Assembly (NCBI GenBank): GCA_025056455.1
Contig: JANWVY010000006.1
Coordinates: 62,001 to 126,000 of the forward strand
Length of the DNA: 64,000 nucleotides
DNA from: Bryobacteraceae bacterium
GTDB taxonomy: Bacteria; Acidobacteriota; Terriglobia; Bryobacterales; Bryobacteraceae
Reading direction: 5' to 3'
The translations under genes and the position numbers were made by a program. The notes under the pieces were generated by a model. The model was not told the DNA's origin. It searched no databases and worked only from the letters and a program-made list of their open reading frames with translations. Below are positions 9,519-16,564 of this stretch, piece by piece (the stretch's first letter is position 1; each line of letters begins with the position of its first letter).

Positions 9519-12500
9519 TCAAAAGATCAACTTCATGCCAAATTGAATGTTGCGCGGCTCGATCTGCGTACCACTGATTCGTCCAAAAGCGGCGGAAGTG
9601 AAGTCCATGATCGGATTGCCAAACACGACACGGTTGAGCGGGTTCTGCATTTCCACACGGAATTGATGCGTGAGCCGCTCCGTAATTTTGGTGTTCTTCA
9701 GCAGCGCCAAGGACTCGTCCAAGCGCATCGGACCCCGCTCTTCCAGAGCTCTCGGCGCAGTTCCGAGCCTCCCGGGAGCTGGCGTAGCAAAGGCCGACCG
9801 CAGGAGATAGGCGTTGCGTCGTGGATCGTTCGGATCATACTCCGCCATCGAAATGTTCGACCGGATCGGACCGGAAACATAATCTGGCCGGAGCCCAAGA
9901 TTAAACCAGGGCAGCGTATTTGACGTCGTGATGAACAAGCGCCCCCCTGAGGTGTAGCTATTCACCACAGCGATGTTCCAACCCCCAGCCAATTGATTCA
10001 CTACGGTATTCTTTGGCTTCCAACGGCGGCCGTTGCCGATCGGCAGGTCATAGTTCAGCGAAAAGGTGAAGACGTGAGGATAGTCGCTCGGATGGTAGGA
10101 CTTTTCCCGGAAGTAGGCGGTTTGTTGCGCCGGGTTGCCATCGAACATGGCGGCGTCAGTTAAGAATTTGGACCACGTGTAGGCGACCGTTCCAGAAAGG
10201 CCGCGTCCGTACCGCTTGTCCAGCTTGTATTGAAAGGACTGGTAATTCGAATTGCCATAGGTCGAGCCGTAAATCGTGACTCCCTGAAATTGCGGGAAGG
10301 CCCGCAGGGCCTGGTTCACCCGGGCCGCCGCTCCGTATAAGGCCGCAAAGCCCGGGAATGGCTCACGGAAGCCGGCTGCACGCGCTGTTTCCGAATTGAT
10401 ATTCGCCGTTAGCAAAGACACCGGCAGGCTCTTGTATTGATCTGGCAGTTCGTTCAGCGCCTGTGCATTATACAAGTGTCGCCCCACGCTGGCCACGTAG
10501 CCAAAGCTCATGGAGAGATCATCGGCGAATTGGTGCTCGATGAGAAAGTTCCACTGAAGTTTATAGGGAAGCTGATACTCGGTTGGATACACGGCCGTAA
10601 CGCTTTGTCCGTTAGCGGCCACTGGGTCCTTCACCGGAGGACGCCGGAAGTTTTGCGGAAAGCCTCCATCCCAATTGAAAGCCGCTGTTGTCCCTCCGTC
10701 GGCGGAAACAAAGGAAGCCGTAGTGGCGTAACCGAAAGCCGGGAGCCCCAAGCCTTGATTGATGTAGTTGGAGTTAAAGATGCCCGCTCCGCCCCGTAAA
10801 ACCGTGCGATTCGTGAGCCGGAAGGCGAGCCCAAACCGTGGCGCATAGTTGTGCCACAGCATATTGAGATAGCGGTTGCCGTTTCCGGGGCTGCCTCCAA
10901 AGCGCATGGCGCCCAACAGGTTTCCTGCCGCTGCATTCGGTAAGGTCGGATCCATATACGAGATCCGGCCCACTGGATCGCTATGAGGCGTCACGGGTTC
11001 CCATCGGAAGCCCAGGGTAAGCGTCAACCTGCTCGTTAGCTTCCAAGTGTCGTCGATGAAGAAGCCATAGACGGTGTAACGGCCCCCAGGGAGCGAATCG
11101 CGGAAGAAGGCGCTCGCGGAGTAGGTTTCGCCTAAAAGAAAGCTCGCAAACGCATCGCCAGAGTTTGCCACCCCAGGCAATCCAGTCGTTTCCCGCCGGT
11201 AACGGAACGTGCCGCCACCGTTGCCAAAGTTCCGGTAATTATCGCGGTGGCGCTGAACTTCACCGCCCAGCTTCAAGGTGTGATTCCCGCGAATCACCGT
11301 GACCGTGTCTAACACGGTGAAGGTGTGGAAATAATTGTCGCTAGCAATATCGTCGCCAAAGCGCGTATAACCCTCCGTGTCAAACAAGACCGTGGGTGAA
11401 AGATCAAATTGCAGACCGCGTAACCCTAATTTGCCTCCGTCCGGCTGAGTCCAACCCTGATTGAAGCCGAGTGAGAAATTTGGATTGCGGAAGCGACTAT
11501 AGCCCAGGCCGATATGGTTCAACACGGTGGGCGAGAGATTCGAGTCAATGTTGATGTGCAGAACGTTGGTGCGGACCTTTTGCAGATTGTAGTTCAGAAT
11601 CAAGGTTTCCTTGATGCCGCCAACTGGAATCAGGCGCGATGGCCCAGGACTTTTGATCGAGGGCCGGAACGTGTCGTTGTACATGCCGCTAGCTCGGTGC
11701 TTGGCGCTAAACAAATGGTTGATCTTGAAACCAGTCGTTCGTTCATCCGCAGTCGGACTCGCCAGCGGCGCAATCGAGTTGTTGGCCAGACCCGGCAGCT
11801 CCGGATCTGGAATGTAGGGGACCATTTTCGATGACACAGCGCTCCACCTGCTCACGGGAATGCGATTGGCAGGGAAGGGCGTACGCTGTGCCGTACTTGT
11901 CGAGCTGGCAGGATCGTAAATTAAGCGGTTCAATTCGCCGAAGTCGCCAGCTTGCATTCGCGCCGTGGGCAAGGTGTTTAATCCACCCAAGGCGCCCCCG
12001 CGGCGGTAGAACTGATCGAAGGAGAAAAACCAGAAGGTCTTGTCTTTGCCGTTGTAGAGCTTGGGGATCAGAACGGGTCCGCCGAGCGTGCCGCCCCACT
12101 CGTTCTGTTTCGACGGCGCTCGTACGGCCGGAAAAAATCCACGCGCATCCAGCTTCTCATTGCGGAGGAAATGGAAGCCGGTTCCGTGCAGCTGGTTGGT
12201 TCCCGACTTCATAGTAAAGCTCGTGACGCCACCCATCGCGTGCGCATACTCGGCCGAGTAATTGTTGGTGATCAATTTGAATTCCGCAATCGCGTCCACC
12301 GAAGGATTCACTTCGGCGTCATTGGAAAGGTCGCCGCGGCTTAAAGCGATCCCGTCGTAATAAACTTGATCCTGAAAGCCCCCGCCACCGGAAATCGACT
12401 TCGTCCAGGTGCCGGTGGGCGCAACGCCCGGCGAGAGCTTGATAAAGGTGGACGGATTACGGATTCCGCCCCCAAGGGCCAGGGGCAAATCTAGAAATTG

Positions 12501-12860
12501 CTTCGCCTCCACCACCATGCCAACGTCGGCCGACTCGGTTTGGATCAAAGGGACCCCGCCTTCTACCGTCACGCTTTCTGTCAGTGCACCGACCGACAAC
12601 GTAATATCGATCGTGGCCGTTTGGTTGGTTTGAATTTGAATACCACGCTGAATATAGGTGCTGAAACCGTTCGCTTTGGCGATTAAATCGTAGATGCCAA
12701 TCGGTAAGCCGACCAGACGGTAGGCTCCCGTTCCTGTTGAAATCGTTTCCGTACGAACGTTGGTCGCAGTGTGGACGACTTCGATGGTGACATTGGGTAT
12801 GGATGCCCCAGTGCGGTCGGTAATCACTCCGGTGATCGCCCCTCGGTCGCCTTGCCCCAA
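9519..12860 (-). CDS. Oar-like TonB-dependent outer-membrane receptor 2, signal peptide out of frame
   Basis: Outer-membrane receptor, 1113 aa as annotated from a TTG codon. Domains in order: CarboxypepD_reg (about 5-90, ITDRTGASIPNVTIEV, GAYRLVGLPIGIYDLIAKA), plug (QVYYDGIALSRGD, SAEYAHAMGGVTSFTMKSGT), then a barrel ending NIQFGMKLIF. The body is intact, but the TTG start lacks a signal peptide. In this frame a TAG sits at 12876-12878. A good promoter (13010-13037), a Shine-Dalgarno sequence and an ATG (12934) lie upstream in another frame. They encode a hydrophobic leader that would join the body after a single -1 shift near 12860. So either one base has been lost, in the genome or the assembly, or the protein is made by frameshifting. 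Confidence 0.85.
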   Translation of the reverse strand: MGQGDRGAITGVITDRTGASIPNVTIEVVHTATNVRTETISTGTGAYRLVGLPIGIYDLIAKANGFSTYIQRGIQIQTNQTATIDITLSVGALTESVTVEGGVPLIQTESADVGMVVEAKQFLDLPLALGGGIRNPSTFIKLSPGVAPTGTWTKSISGGGGFQDQVYYDGIALSRGDLSNDAEVNPSVDAIAEFKLITNNYSAEYAHAMGGVTSFTMKSGTNQLHGTGFHFLRNEKLDARGFFPAVRAPSKQNEWGGTLGGPVLIPKLYNGKDKTFWFFSFDQFYRRGGALGGLNTLPTARMQAGDFGELNRLIYDPASSTSTAQRTPFPANRIPVSRWSAVSSKMVPYIPDPELPGLANNSIAPLASPTADERTTGFKINHLFSAKHRASGMYNDTFRPSIKSPGPSRLIPVGGIKETLILNYNLQKVRTNVLHINIDSNLSPTVLNHIGLGYSRFRNPNFSLGFNQGWTQPDGGKLGLRGLQFDLSPTVLFDTEGYTRFGDDIASDNYFHTFTVLDTVTVIRGNHTLKLGGEVQRHRDNYRNFGNGGGTFRYRRETTGLPGVANSGDAFASFLLGETYSASAFFRDSLPGGRYTVYGFFIDDTWKLTSRLTLTLGFRWEPVTPHSDPVGRISYMDPTLPNAAAGNLLGAMRFGGSPGNGNRYLNMLWHNYAPRFGLAFRLTNRTVLRGGAGIFNSNYINQGLGLPAFGYATTASFVSADGGTTAAFNWDGGFPQNFRRPPVKDPVAANGQSVTAVYPTEYQLPYKLQWNFLIEHQFADDLSMSFGYVASVGRHLYNAQALNELPDQYKSLPVSLLTANINSETARAAGFREPFPGFAALYGAAARVNQALRAFPQFQGVTIYGSTYGNSNYQSFQYKLDKRYGRGLSGTVAYTWSKFLTDAAMFDGNPAQQTAYFREKSYHPSDYPHVFTFSLNYDLPIGNGRRWKPKNTVVNQLAGGWNIAVVNSYTSGGRLFITTSNTLPWFNLGLRPDYVSGPIRSNISMAEYDPNDPRRNAYLLRSAFATPAPGRLGTAPRALEERGPMRLDESLALLKNTKITERLTHQFRVEMQNPLNRVVFGNPIMDFTSAAFGRISGTQIEPRNIQFGMKLIF

Positions 12861-12945
12861 GAGAGACGAATGAGGCTAAAGCTTGACACCAAGAACGCCC
12901 GCAAAGCCCAGAGATACAACTTGCTCGCTCGCATTCCACCCTCCT
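12861..12945 (-). other. Out-of-frame start and signal peptide of receptor 2
   Basis: On the minus strand AGGAGG (12945-12940) stands 5 nt before an ATG (12934-12932). The codons read M-R-A-S-K-L-Y-L-W-A-L-R-A-F-L-V-S-S-F-S, a basic then hydrophobic leader. They continue into W-G-K-A-T-E-G rather than the expected L-G-Q-G-D-R-G. The latter, a typical mature N-terminus of this receptor type, is present in the -1 frame. The break falls at or just before the CTCTCTTGGGG run at about 12856-12866. Confidence 0.6.
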
Positions 12946-13009
12946 GTGAGGTATTCCACGCGTGGCGCCGCCTGCAGCACGGCGGAAGTCCACCCACGGC
13001 TTTCGAGGC

Positions 13010-13037
13010 ATTCTATGCCAAGGCGAGGGAAAAGCAA
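13010..13037 (-). promoter_or_regulatory. Sigma-70-type promoter for receptor 2
   Basis: On the minus strand TTGCTT (13037-13032), a 16-nt spacer and TAGAAT (13015-13010). The predicted start is near 13003, which gives a leader of about 70 nt to the AGGAGG/ATG at 12945-12932. The rest of the 12935-13184 gap holds nothing else convincing. Confidence 0.5.
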
Positions 13038-13184
13038 GCCCACCGAACTTGGAGTCCAGCCGCCGGGACAAATTCTTGCGCCGCGGGACAAGCGGACGCT
13101 CCTGGCATACGAGTCGGCCAGCGGGACCTGCAAACACGGCGGTTGCAACATAGGCAAGCGCGGGGCGGAGGGGCCGCCGCCACG

Positions 13185-14153
13185 CTACTCAACCGGGCGG
13201 TACAAATCGGAAATTTGCAAGGCTTTTTTTCTGCCTTGCGTGGCCAGCCTGCCCCGGTATTTGAGTTTGCCGTTGACCAGCAAGTCCAGCGGCTTTTCCA
13301 GTGGGTAATCGAAGGTGAGGACGTCCCCCTCTTCGATGGCCAAAAGGTCTTCTAAGGTGAGCGTCGGGCCCTGCAGGCGGGCGTCGAGGTGAAGAATCGA
13401 GGGCTTGATCAAAGAGAACATTCGCTCCCGCTCGGTCGGCGTCGACTCGGACTTGCGCATCGACCACTGCTGGTCAAATCTTTGACGCAACATCTTAATG
13501 ATGATCGAGGGCATGCCGATGTTCATTCTTCCCGAGTTTTCCCCCACGCGAACTTCCAGACTCACTGCCACGACAGCCTCGGTAGGGGCCAGGATTTGTA
13601 GCAGCTGGGCCTCGGACTTAAAAGCTTCGATCGTGAAGCTCATCGACGTCACCGTCGACCAGGCCTCTTTCAAATCGTGGAGCACAATCCGGAACAAGCT
13701 TTCGAGAATGCTCTGCTCAATTTCGGTGACTTCCCGATTGGGCCGCGCAGTGCCCTTGCCCGTGCCTCCCAGCAGCATCTCCAAGATGGGAAACACCAGG
13801 GAGGGATTAATCTCCAGAATGGCGTTTCCATCAAAAGGCCGGATCCCGATGGAAACAATGCAAGTCGGCGCCGGGAGCGAACGCGAAAACTCGATGAAAG
13901 ACAACTGCTCGACAGATCTTAAGGTCACCAGCGCGTAGTTCCGGAGGTAAGCTGAAAGACTCGCCGAGAGGCTGCGCGAGAAGGATTCATGCAGAAGGTG
14001 GATGGCCCGCAACTGGTCCTTGGCGATCCGGTCGGGACGTCGGAAATCATATACCTGGGCTTTCTTGGCGAGATCATCCTCGGCGAACTGACTGCCCATC
14101 TTGCCAGAAACACGCTCCTCTCCCGCTTGCCTCGGACCGCGATCCGTCGACAT
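13185..14153 (-). CDS. fliM: FliM-like flagellar motor switch protein, orphan
   Basis: Homologue of FliM, the C-ring protein that takes the CheY-P signal and sets rotation. The 322 aa protein has normal length. The FliM signature YDFRRPDRIAKDQLRAIHLL and SASLSAYLR are at about 35-75. The middle CheC-like domain has LLGGTGKGT near 128 and TEIEQSILESLF. The C-terminal SpoA/FliN-like domain has LEDLLAIEEGDVLTFD. The conserved N-terminal CheY-binding peptide (EIDALL) is absent; the first 35 residues are MSTDRGPRQAG... with no match. No other flagellar gene lies in the window, although fliM usually sits in a large cluster. The start ATG follows GAGAGGT by about 14 nt. It may work in a motor encoded elsewhere or in a CheY-independent switch. 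Confidence 0.88.
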   Translation of the reverse strand: MSTDRGPRQAGEERVSGKMGSQFAEDDLAKKAQVYDFRRPDRIAKDQLRAIHLLHESFSRSLSASLSAYLRNYALVTLRSVEQLSFIEFSRSLPAPTCIVSIGIRPFDGNAILEINPSLVFPILEMLLGGTGKGTARPNREVTEIEQSILESLFRIVLHDLKEAWSTVTSMSFTIEAFKSEAQLLQILAPTEAVVAVSLEVRVGENSGRMNIGMPSIIIKMLRQRFDQQWSMRKSESTPTERERMFSLIKPSILHLDARLQGPTLTLEDLLAIEEGDVLTFDYPLEKPLDLLVNGKLKYRGRLATQGRKKALQISDLYRPVE

Positions 14154-14185
14154 ACTTTCACCATCGACCTCTCACCAGCGAAAGC

Positions 14186-14668
14186 TTAGTCCAACAACCA
14201 GAAAGACGGTTCGATCGGCCCTAGCTCCACCATCACCGCTTTTACTCGGTCCGGGTATCCCTCATGCGGGTTATAGGTAGCTAAGAACTGCTCGAGCCGC
14301 TTGCCTTGGTAAGGCCGGGCGTTGGCCATCCGCTCGGCAACCGCATAGATGCCGTCTCTTACCGAAGGGAAGGGAATCTCCGCGTTCCCCCAACCGAAGA
14401 TATTGTTGTTGCGATAATTCTTCCCCCCGCTCGACTCCACAAAGGCGATACTGGGCAAAAGTCTCCAGTCCAGCTGATAGGCATCTGCAGCTTGGAGAAA
14501 ATCCCGCGACAGGGGCGTGATCGGGCAGGAGTATTTGCGGAAGAAGCGCTCCAGACGGATCAGCCTTGGATCCTTGCGGAAAACACTTTGCGTCCAAGGC
14601 GCGCTCGCCTCTTGCGTGAAAAGAATGAACAACCATACCCCGAGGACCGGTTTCCATTTCGAGTGCAT
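14186..14668 (-). CDS. Small exported lysozyme/transglycosylase-like protein
   Basis: A 160 aa protein read from the ATG at 14668, preceded by GAAAGGCAGC. The longer frame to 14770 would run through a terminator hairpin and is not chosen. A signal peptide or anchor (KPVLGVWLFILFTQEASA) leads. A lysozyme-like core follows, with the catalytic-glutamate block AFVESSGGKNYRNNNIFGWG at about 90-110, then MANARPYQGKRLEQFLATYNP and YPDRVKAVMVEL. This matches the glucosaminidase/SLT-like fold that cleaves peptidoglycan glycan strands. The FVESSGGKN ... N.FGWGN arrangement is typical. It stands directly downstream of the minus-strand RNA unit and its terminator. An enzyme that makes room for envelope structures is an inference. 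Confidence 0.7.
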   Translation of the reverse strand: MHSKWKPVLGVWLFILFTQEASAPWTQSVFRKDPRLIRLERFFRKYSCPITPLSRDFLQAADAYQLDWRLLPSIAFVESSGGKNYRNNNIFGWGNAEIPFPSVRDGIYAVAERMANARPYQGKRLEQFLATYNPHEGYPDRVKAVMVELGPIEPSFWLLD

Positions 14669-14736
14669 GCTGCCTTTCGAGCTCCACAGCGCAAAATCGA
14701 CTAATCGGCATCGCTTCTGGCGGTCTCTAGAGCCCG

Positions 14737-14785
14737 AAAAAACGAAATCCCCGCTGGCGCGACGGAGCACGCCGGCAGGGATTTC
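14737..14785 (-). terminator. Intrinsic terminator of the small RNA unit
   Basis: On the minus strand GAAATCCC (14785-14778) pairs with GGGATTTC (14751-14744). Additional GC pairs lie inside, and a GTTTTTT tract follows at 14743-14737. It ends the transcript that starts near 15029 and insulates the lysozyme-like gene at 14668. Confidence 0.75.
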
Positions 14786-14948
14786 GCTGAGCCGTGAGGA
14801 GAGAAATTAAGTGACTAACCCGGAGGCGCGACCCTCAATCGCTCCATGCCTACGGGGCACCGGTCTCCTCCCTCGCGCAGTAGGCGGCCGGTCCACAGGA
14901 ACTTAGGTTCGCCACTGAACGAAACCAGCTACGTTAACAACGCTCGCT

Positions 14949-14996
14949 TCAACAGTCGGCCACCTCACGCGTGGAAGATCTACTACCAGTACTCAT
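14949..14996 (-). CDS. 15-aa peptide ORF with a super-extended Shine-Dalgarno
   Basis: ATG at 14996, stop TGA at 14951-14949, encoding MSTGSRSSTREVADC. The peptide is hydrophilic, rich in Ser, Thr and Arg, and ends in Cys. Its ATG lies 6 nt after the 20-nt 16S-complementary element, whose AAGGAGG core is about 16 nt from the ATG. That is wider than usual for a Shine-Dalgarno sequence, so translation may be inefficient or the ORF a coincidence. No homologue is recognised. It could be a leader peptide that senses translation and alters the downstream hairpins. Confidence 0.3.
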   Translation of the reverse strand: MSTGSRSSTREVADC

Positions 14997-15002
14997 ATCT
15001 AT

Positions 15003-15022
15003 GACTGGACCACCTCCTTTCT
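15003..15022 (-). promoter_or_regulatory. 20-nt element complementary to the 16S rRNA 3' end
   Basis: Minus-strand AGAAAGGAGGTGGTCCAGTC. Pairing with the common bacterial 16S tail GGCTGGATCACCTCCTTTCT is continuous over all 20 positions, with G-U wobbles at two. An ordinary ribosome-binding site uses 4-8 of these. The organism's own 16S is not in the window, so the match is to general knowledge of the tail. Confidence 0.6.
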
Positions 15023-15035
15023 CAGTGATAGCCAC

Positions 15036-15065
15036 ATACTAAGCGGGAAACGGCAAGCCTGTCAA
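15036..15065 (-). promoter_or_regulatory. Promoter of the small RNA unit
   Basis: On the minus strand a perfect -35 TTGACA (15065-15060), an 18-nt spacer and TAGTAT (15041-15036). It is the only exact TTGACA noted with a properly spaced -10 in the window. It lies 51 nt downstream of the hydrolase stop, so the RNA is independently transcribed. Confidence 0.65.
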
Positions 15066-15115
15066 ATGAAAATTTGGGAACTTGGCCACTAGATGATGTA
15101 TGCCAGCTCAGCGTG

Positions 15116-16135
15116 CTACAGGTGGCGGCGTAGGTAGCGACACATCGCAAGACCGTCCATCCAATTGAAAGGGAACCTTCCTGTCGTGTAATGCGCGCAG
15201 GGAAGCGTGAAGACCTCGTGCGGGAGCCGGTATCGCTTGAAGCTTTCTAACACCTGAAGGGAATACTCGGGAAGAAACGTCGTGTCGTACTTGGCCCATA
15301 CGAGCAAGGACTTCATCCCTCTTCCTTTGAGCCGTTCCAGGTAGGTGGCAGGACTAATCACCGCCCAAAGTTTCCGCAGTTGATCTTGCGTAACGTGTCC
15401 TTCGAAGCCTTGCCTGACGTGGCGGGTGGAGAGTCCGGTCCAGACGACGTCGGAAAAGTACATGGAAACATGATTAAATACGCCCACTTGGATCCTTTCA
15501 TCATGAGCCGCTGCAATAAAGGCGATACACGAACCTAGGCTCGTCCCCAGGATCCCCAACCGGCGGTAGCCTTGCTGCTCCAGCCAGCTCAAGCACGAGC
15601 GCACGTCGATGACGCTTTGCCGCGAGGCGTGGATGGTGCGGCCGATGTTGCTCGACACGGCGTAGTCGGCCCGTTGAAGCTCCGGTGGCATGCGCCGGTC
15701 ATGGTAGGCCATGCTCATCCGCAAGGCAGTTAACCCAAATCGATTCAGAAGTTTGCAAAGCCCGACGTGTCCCTTCACGTCACTGTTCCACTGAGGTAAA
15801 ACGACCACGGCCCGCCCGCGGTCCCCGGAGACGGGAAAGAAGTCCGCATGCACGGTGTTATTTTCTGGATAGGGCGAGGCTAGCGCGCTAGTGAACGTCA
15901 GGTGATTCCCGTCGAGACGAAAATCTCGCGGCGTCTCAAAGTGATAAAAGTGATCCGAACGCCGCGCCGCCTCCTCCGCTAAGCGGTAGACGACTTCCTT
16001 GGCTTGGCCATTGACGGGCTGATCCGTGAGCCATTCGACGCCCCACTCAAAGGGGCGGACCACTCGATTCTTATCTGCCGTGGCCAGCTTATATTCCCAC
16101 TGATCAATCCACTTGGCGTAGAGATCCCCAATCAT
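15116..16135 (-). CDS. Alpha/beta hydrolase (ABHD18-like)
   Basis: A 339 aa alpha/beta-hydrolase-fold protein without a signal peptide, probably cytoplasmic. After an N-terminal cap of about 110 residues the core begins with AVVVLPQWNSD. The nucleophile elbow is GTSLGS (GxSxG, about residue 197). The acid is probably the Asp in WAKYDTTFLPEY, and the histidine is in PCAHYTTGRFPF. The long N-terminal region and the PQWNSD oxyanion strand resemble ABHD18/DUF2048-type hydrolases rather than lipases. The substrate is unknown. The ATG follows GGGGAAGA closely. Upstream is a terminator-bounded segment, and downstream is the small RNA promoter. Confidence 0.7.
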   Translation of the reverse strand: MIGDLYAKWIDQWEYKLATADKNRVVRPFEWGVEWLTDQPVNGQAKEVVYRLAEEAARRSDHFYHFETPRDFRLDGNHLTFTSALASPYPENNTVHADFFPVSGDRGRAVVVLPQWNSDVKGHVGLCKLLNRFGLTALRMSMAYHDRRMPPELQRADYAVSSNIGRTIHASRQSVIDVRSCLSWLEQQGYRRLGILGTSLGSCIAFIAAAHDERIQVGVFNHVSMYFSDVVWTGLSTRHVRQGFEGHVTQDQLRKLWAVISPATYLERLKGRGMKSLLVWAKYDTTFLPEYSLQVLESFKRYRLPHEVFTLPCAHYTTGRFPFNWMDGLAMCRYLRRHL

Positions 16136-16250
16136 TCTTCCCCATCCATCCTAGCGGCTGGTCCCTTGGCGAAGCAATCAAGCCGGGCGCAAACAGGGTC
16201 TGGGAACACTACGGGACTCGCTGGGAACCTCAAGAAGAGCGGGAGTGCCG

Positions 16251-16295
16251 AAAAGAAAAAGCCCGGAAGCTGCCATCACACATCGCATTCCGGGC
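16251..16295 (-). terminator. Intrinsic terminator in the 16.1-16.6 kb gap
   Basis: On the minus strand GCCCGGAA (16295-16288) pairs with TTCCGGGC (16268-16261), with a 19-nt loop, followed by TTTTTCTTTT (16260-16251). It would end a short minus-strand transcript that begins between here and 16511. It lies 116 nt before the hydrolase start. Confidence 0.6.
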
Positions 16296-16512
16296 ACAAA
16301 CTCGTTTGGCTGGAGGCAACTGCCACCACCAAGCGAAATACCTCTATCAACCCTGCCAGCGCGGGTGCAATCTGATAGCCATAGCTAAACGCTTGAAAAT
16401 ACAAATCCCGACGAACCGCCGATCTGAAGAATCGTAGCGCCCAACCGAGCCTGCTACCAAATTCCATAGACGAATCAACGTAAGCCGGTACAGAGCGGCG
16501 CCCGGCACCCAA
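16276..16512 (-). CDS. Hypothetical small protein between two terminators
   Basis: Possible 78 aa protein from a TTG, or 63 aa from the ATG at 16467. It has a basic, amphipathic region followed by a hydrophobic segment (PALAGLIEVFRLVVAVA) and ends in SLCPECDV, half of a zinc-ribbon-like CxxC. The stop lies within the loop of the downstream terminator, and another terminator ends exactly where the frame begins. That suggests a real short transcript on this strand. There is no Shine-Dalgarno sequence and no family is recognised. It may be a remnant or only an RNA. Confidence 0.25.
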   Translation of the reverse strand: MGAGRRSVPAYVDSSMEFGSRLGWALRFFRSAVRRDLYFQAFSYGYQIAPALAGLIEVFRLVVAVASSQTSLCPECDV

Positions 16513-16536
16513 AAAACACCTTAGGCGGCCTAAGGT
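16511..16536 (-). terminator. Perfect 8-bp hairpin with T-tract, minus strand
   Basis: ACCTTAGG (16536-16529 on the minus strand) pairs with CCTAAGGT (16525-16518) around a 3-nt loop, followed by GTTTTTT (to 16511). It is oriented to stop minus-strand transcription entering from the amidase side. No recognised minus-strand gene lies upstream of it. It sits 28 nt before the amidase frame. Confidence 0.6.
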
Positions 16537-16564
16537 TCCTCGCCCCAGCGGACGATTTCTAAGC

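Larger units (their letters stand above)
14737..15029 (-). ncRNA. Candidate 290-nt structured RNA carrying a 16S-complementary element and a short ORF
   Basis: A discrete minus-strand transcription unit with no long ORF. A promoter lies at 15065-15036, the start is predicted near 15029 and an intrinsic terminator ends it at 14737. From 5' to 3' it holds three parts. First is AGAAAGGAGGTGGTCCAGTC (15022-15003), complementary to the usual 16S rRNA 3' tail over 20 nt with only two G-U pairs. Second is a 15-codon ORF (14996-14949). Third is a GC-rich structured part. Hairpins visible there are GTTC/GAAC (around 14910-14920), which competes with a second GAAC-CTAA-GTTC hairpin, TGCC-CCGTA-GGCA, and a GAGGAGA/TCTCCTC long-range helix closing the 3' domain. 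It matches no 6S, tmRNA, RNase P, SRP or riboswitch consensus that I could recognise. It could be a regulatory leader, a ribosome-binding sRNA or a dual-function RNA. Confidence 0.55.

Noticed and set aside
12457-13137. 226-codon minus-strand frame across the receptor 2 leader.
   Set aside because: It is the third frame over the receptor and leader. Its translation is Arg/Gly/Cys-rich and matches nothing.
14771-14950. Riboswitch (cobalamin, c-di-GMP, SAM, glycine, TPP) on either strand.
   Set aside because: None of the conserved cores I know was matched, and the unit ends in its own terminator rather than leading into a metabolic gene.
15003-15022. Plus strand reads like the 3' end of a 16S rRNA gene (GACTGGACCACCTCCTTTCT).
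   Set aside because: No 16S sequence precedes it on the plus strand. The neighbouring promoter, ORF and terminator all face the other way, so it is treated as a complement element in a minus-strand RNA.
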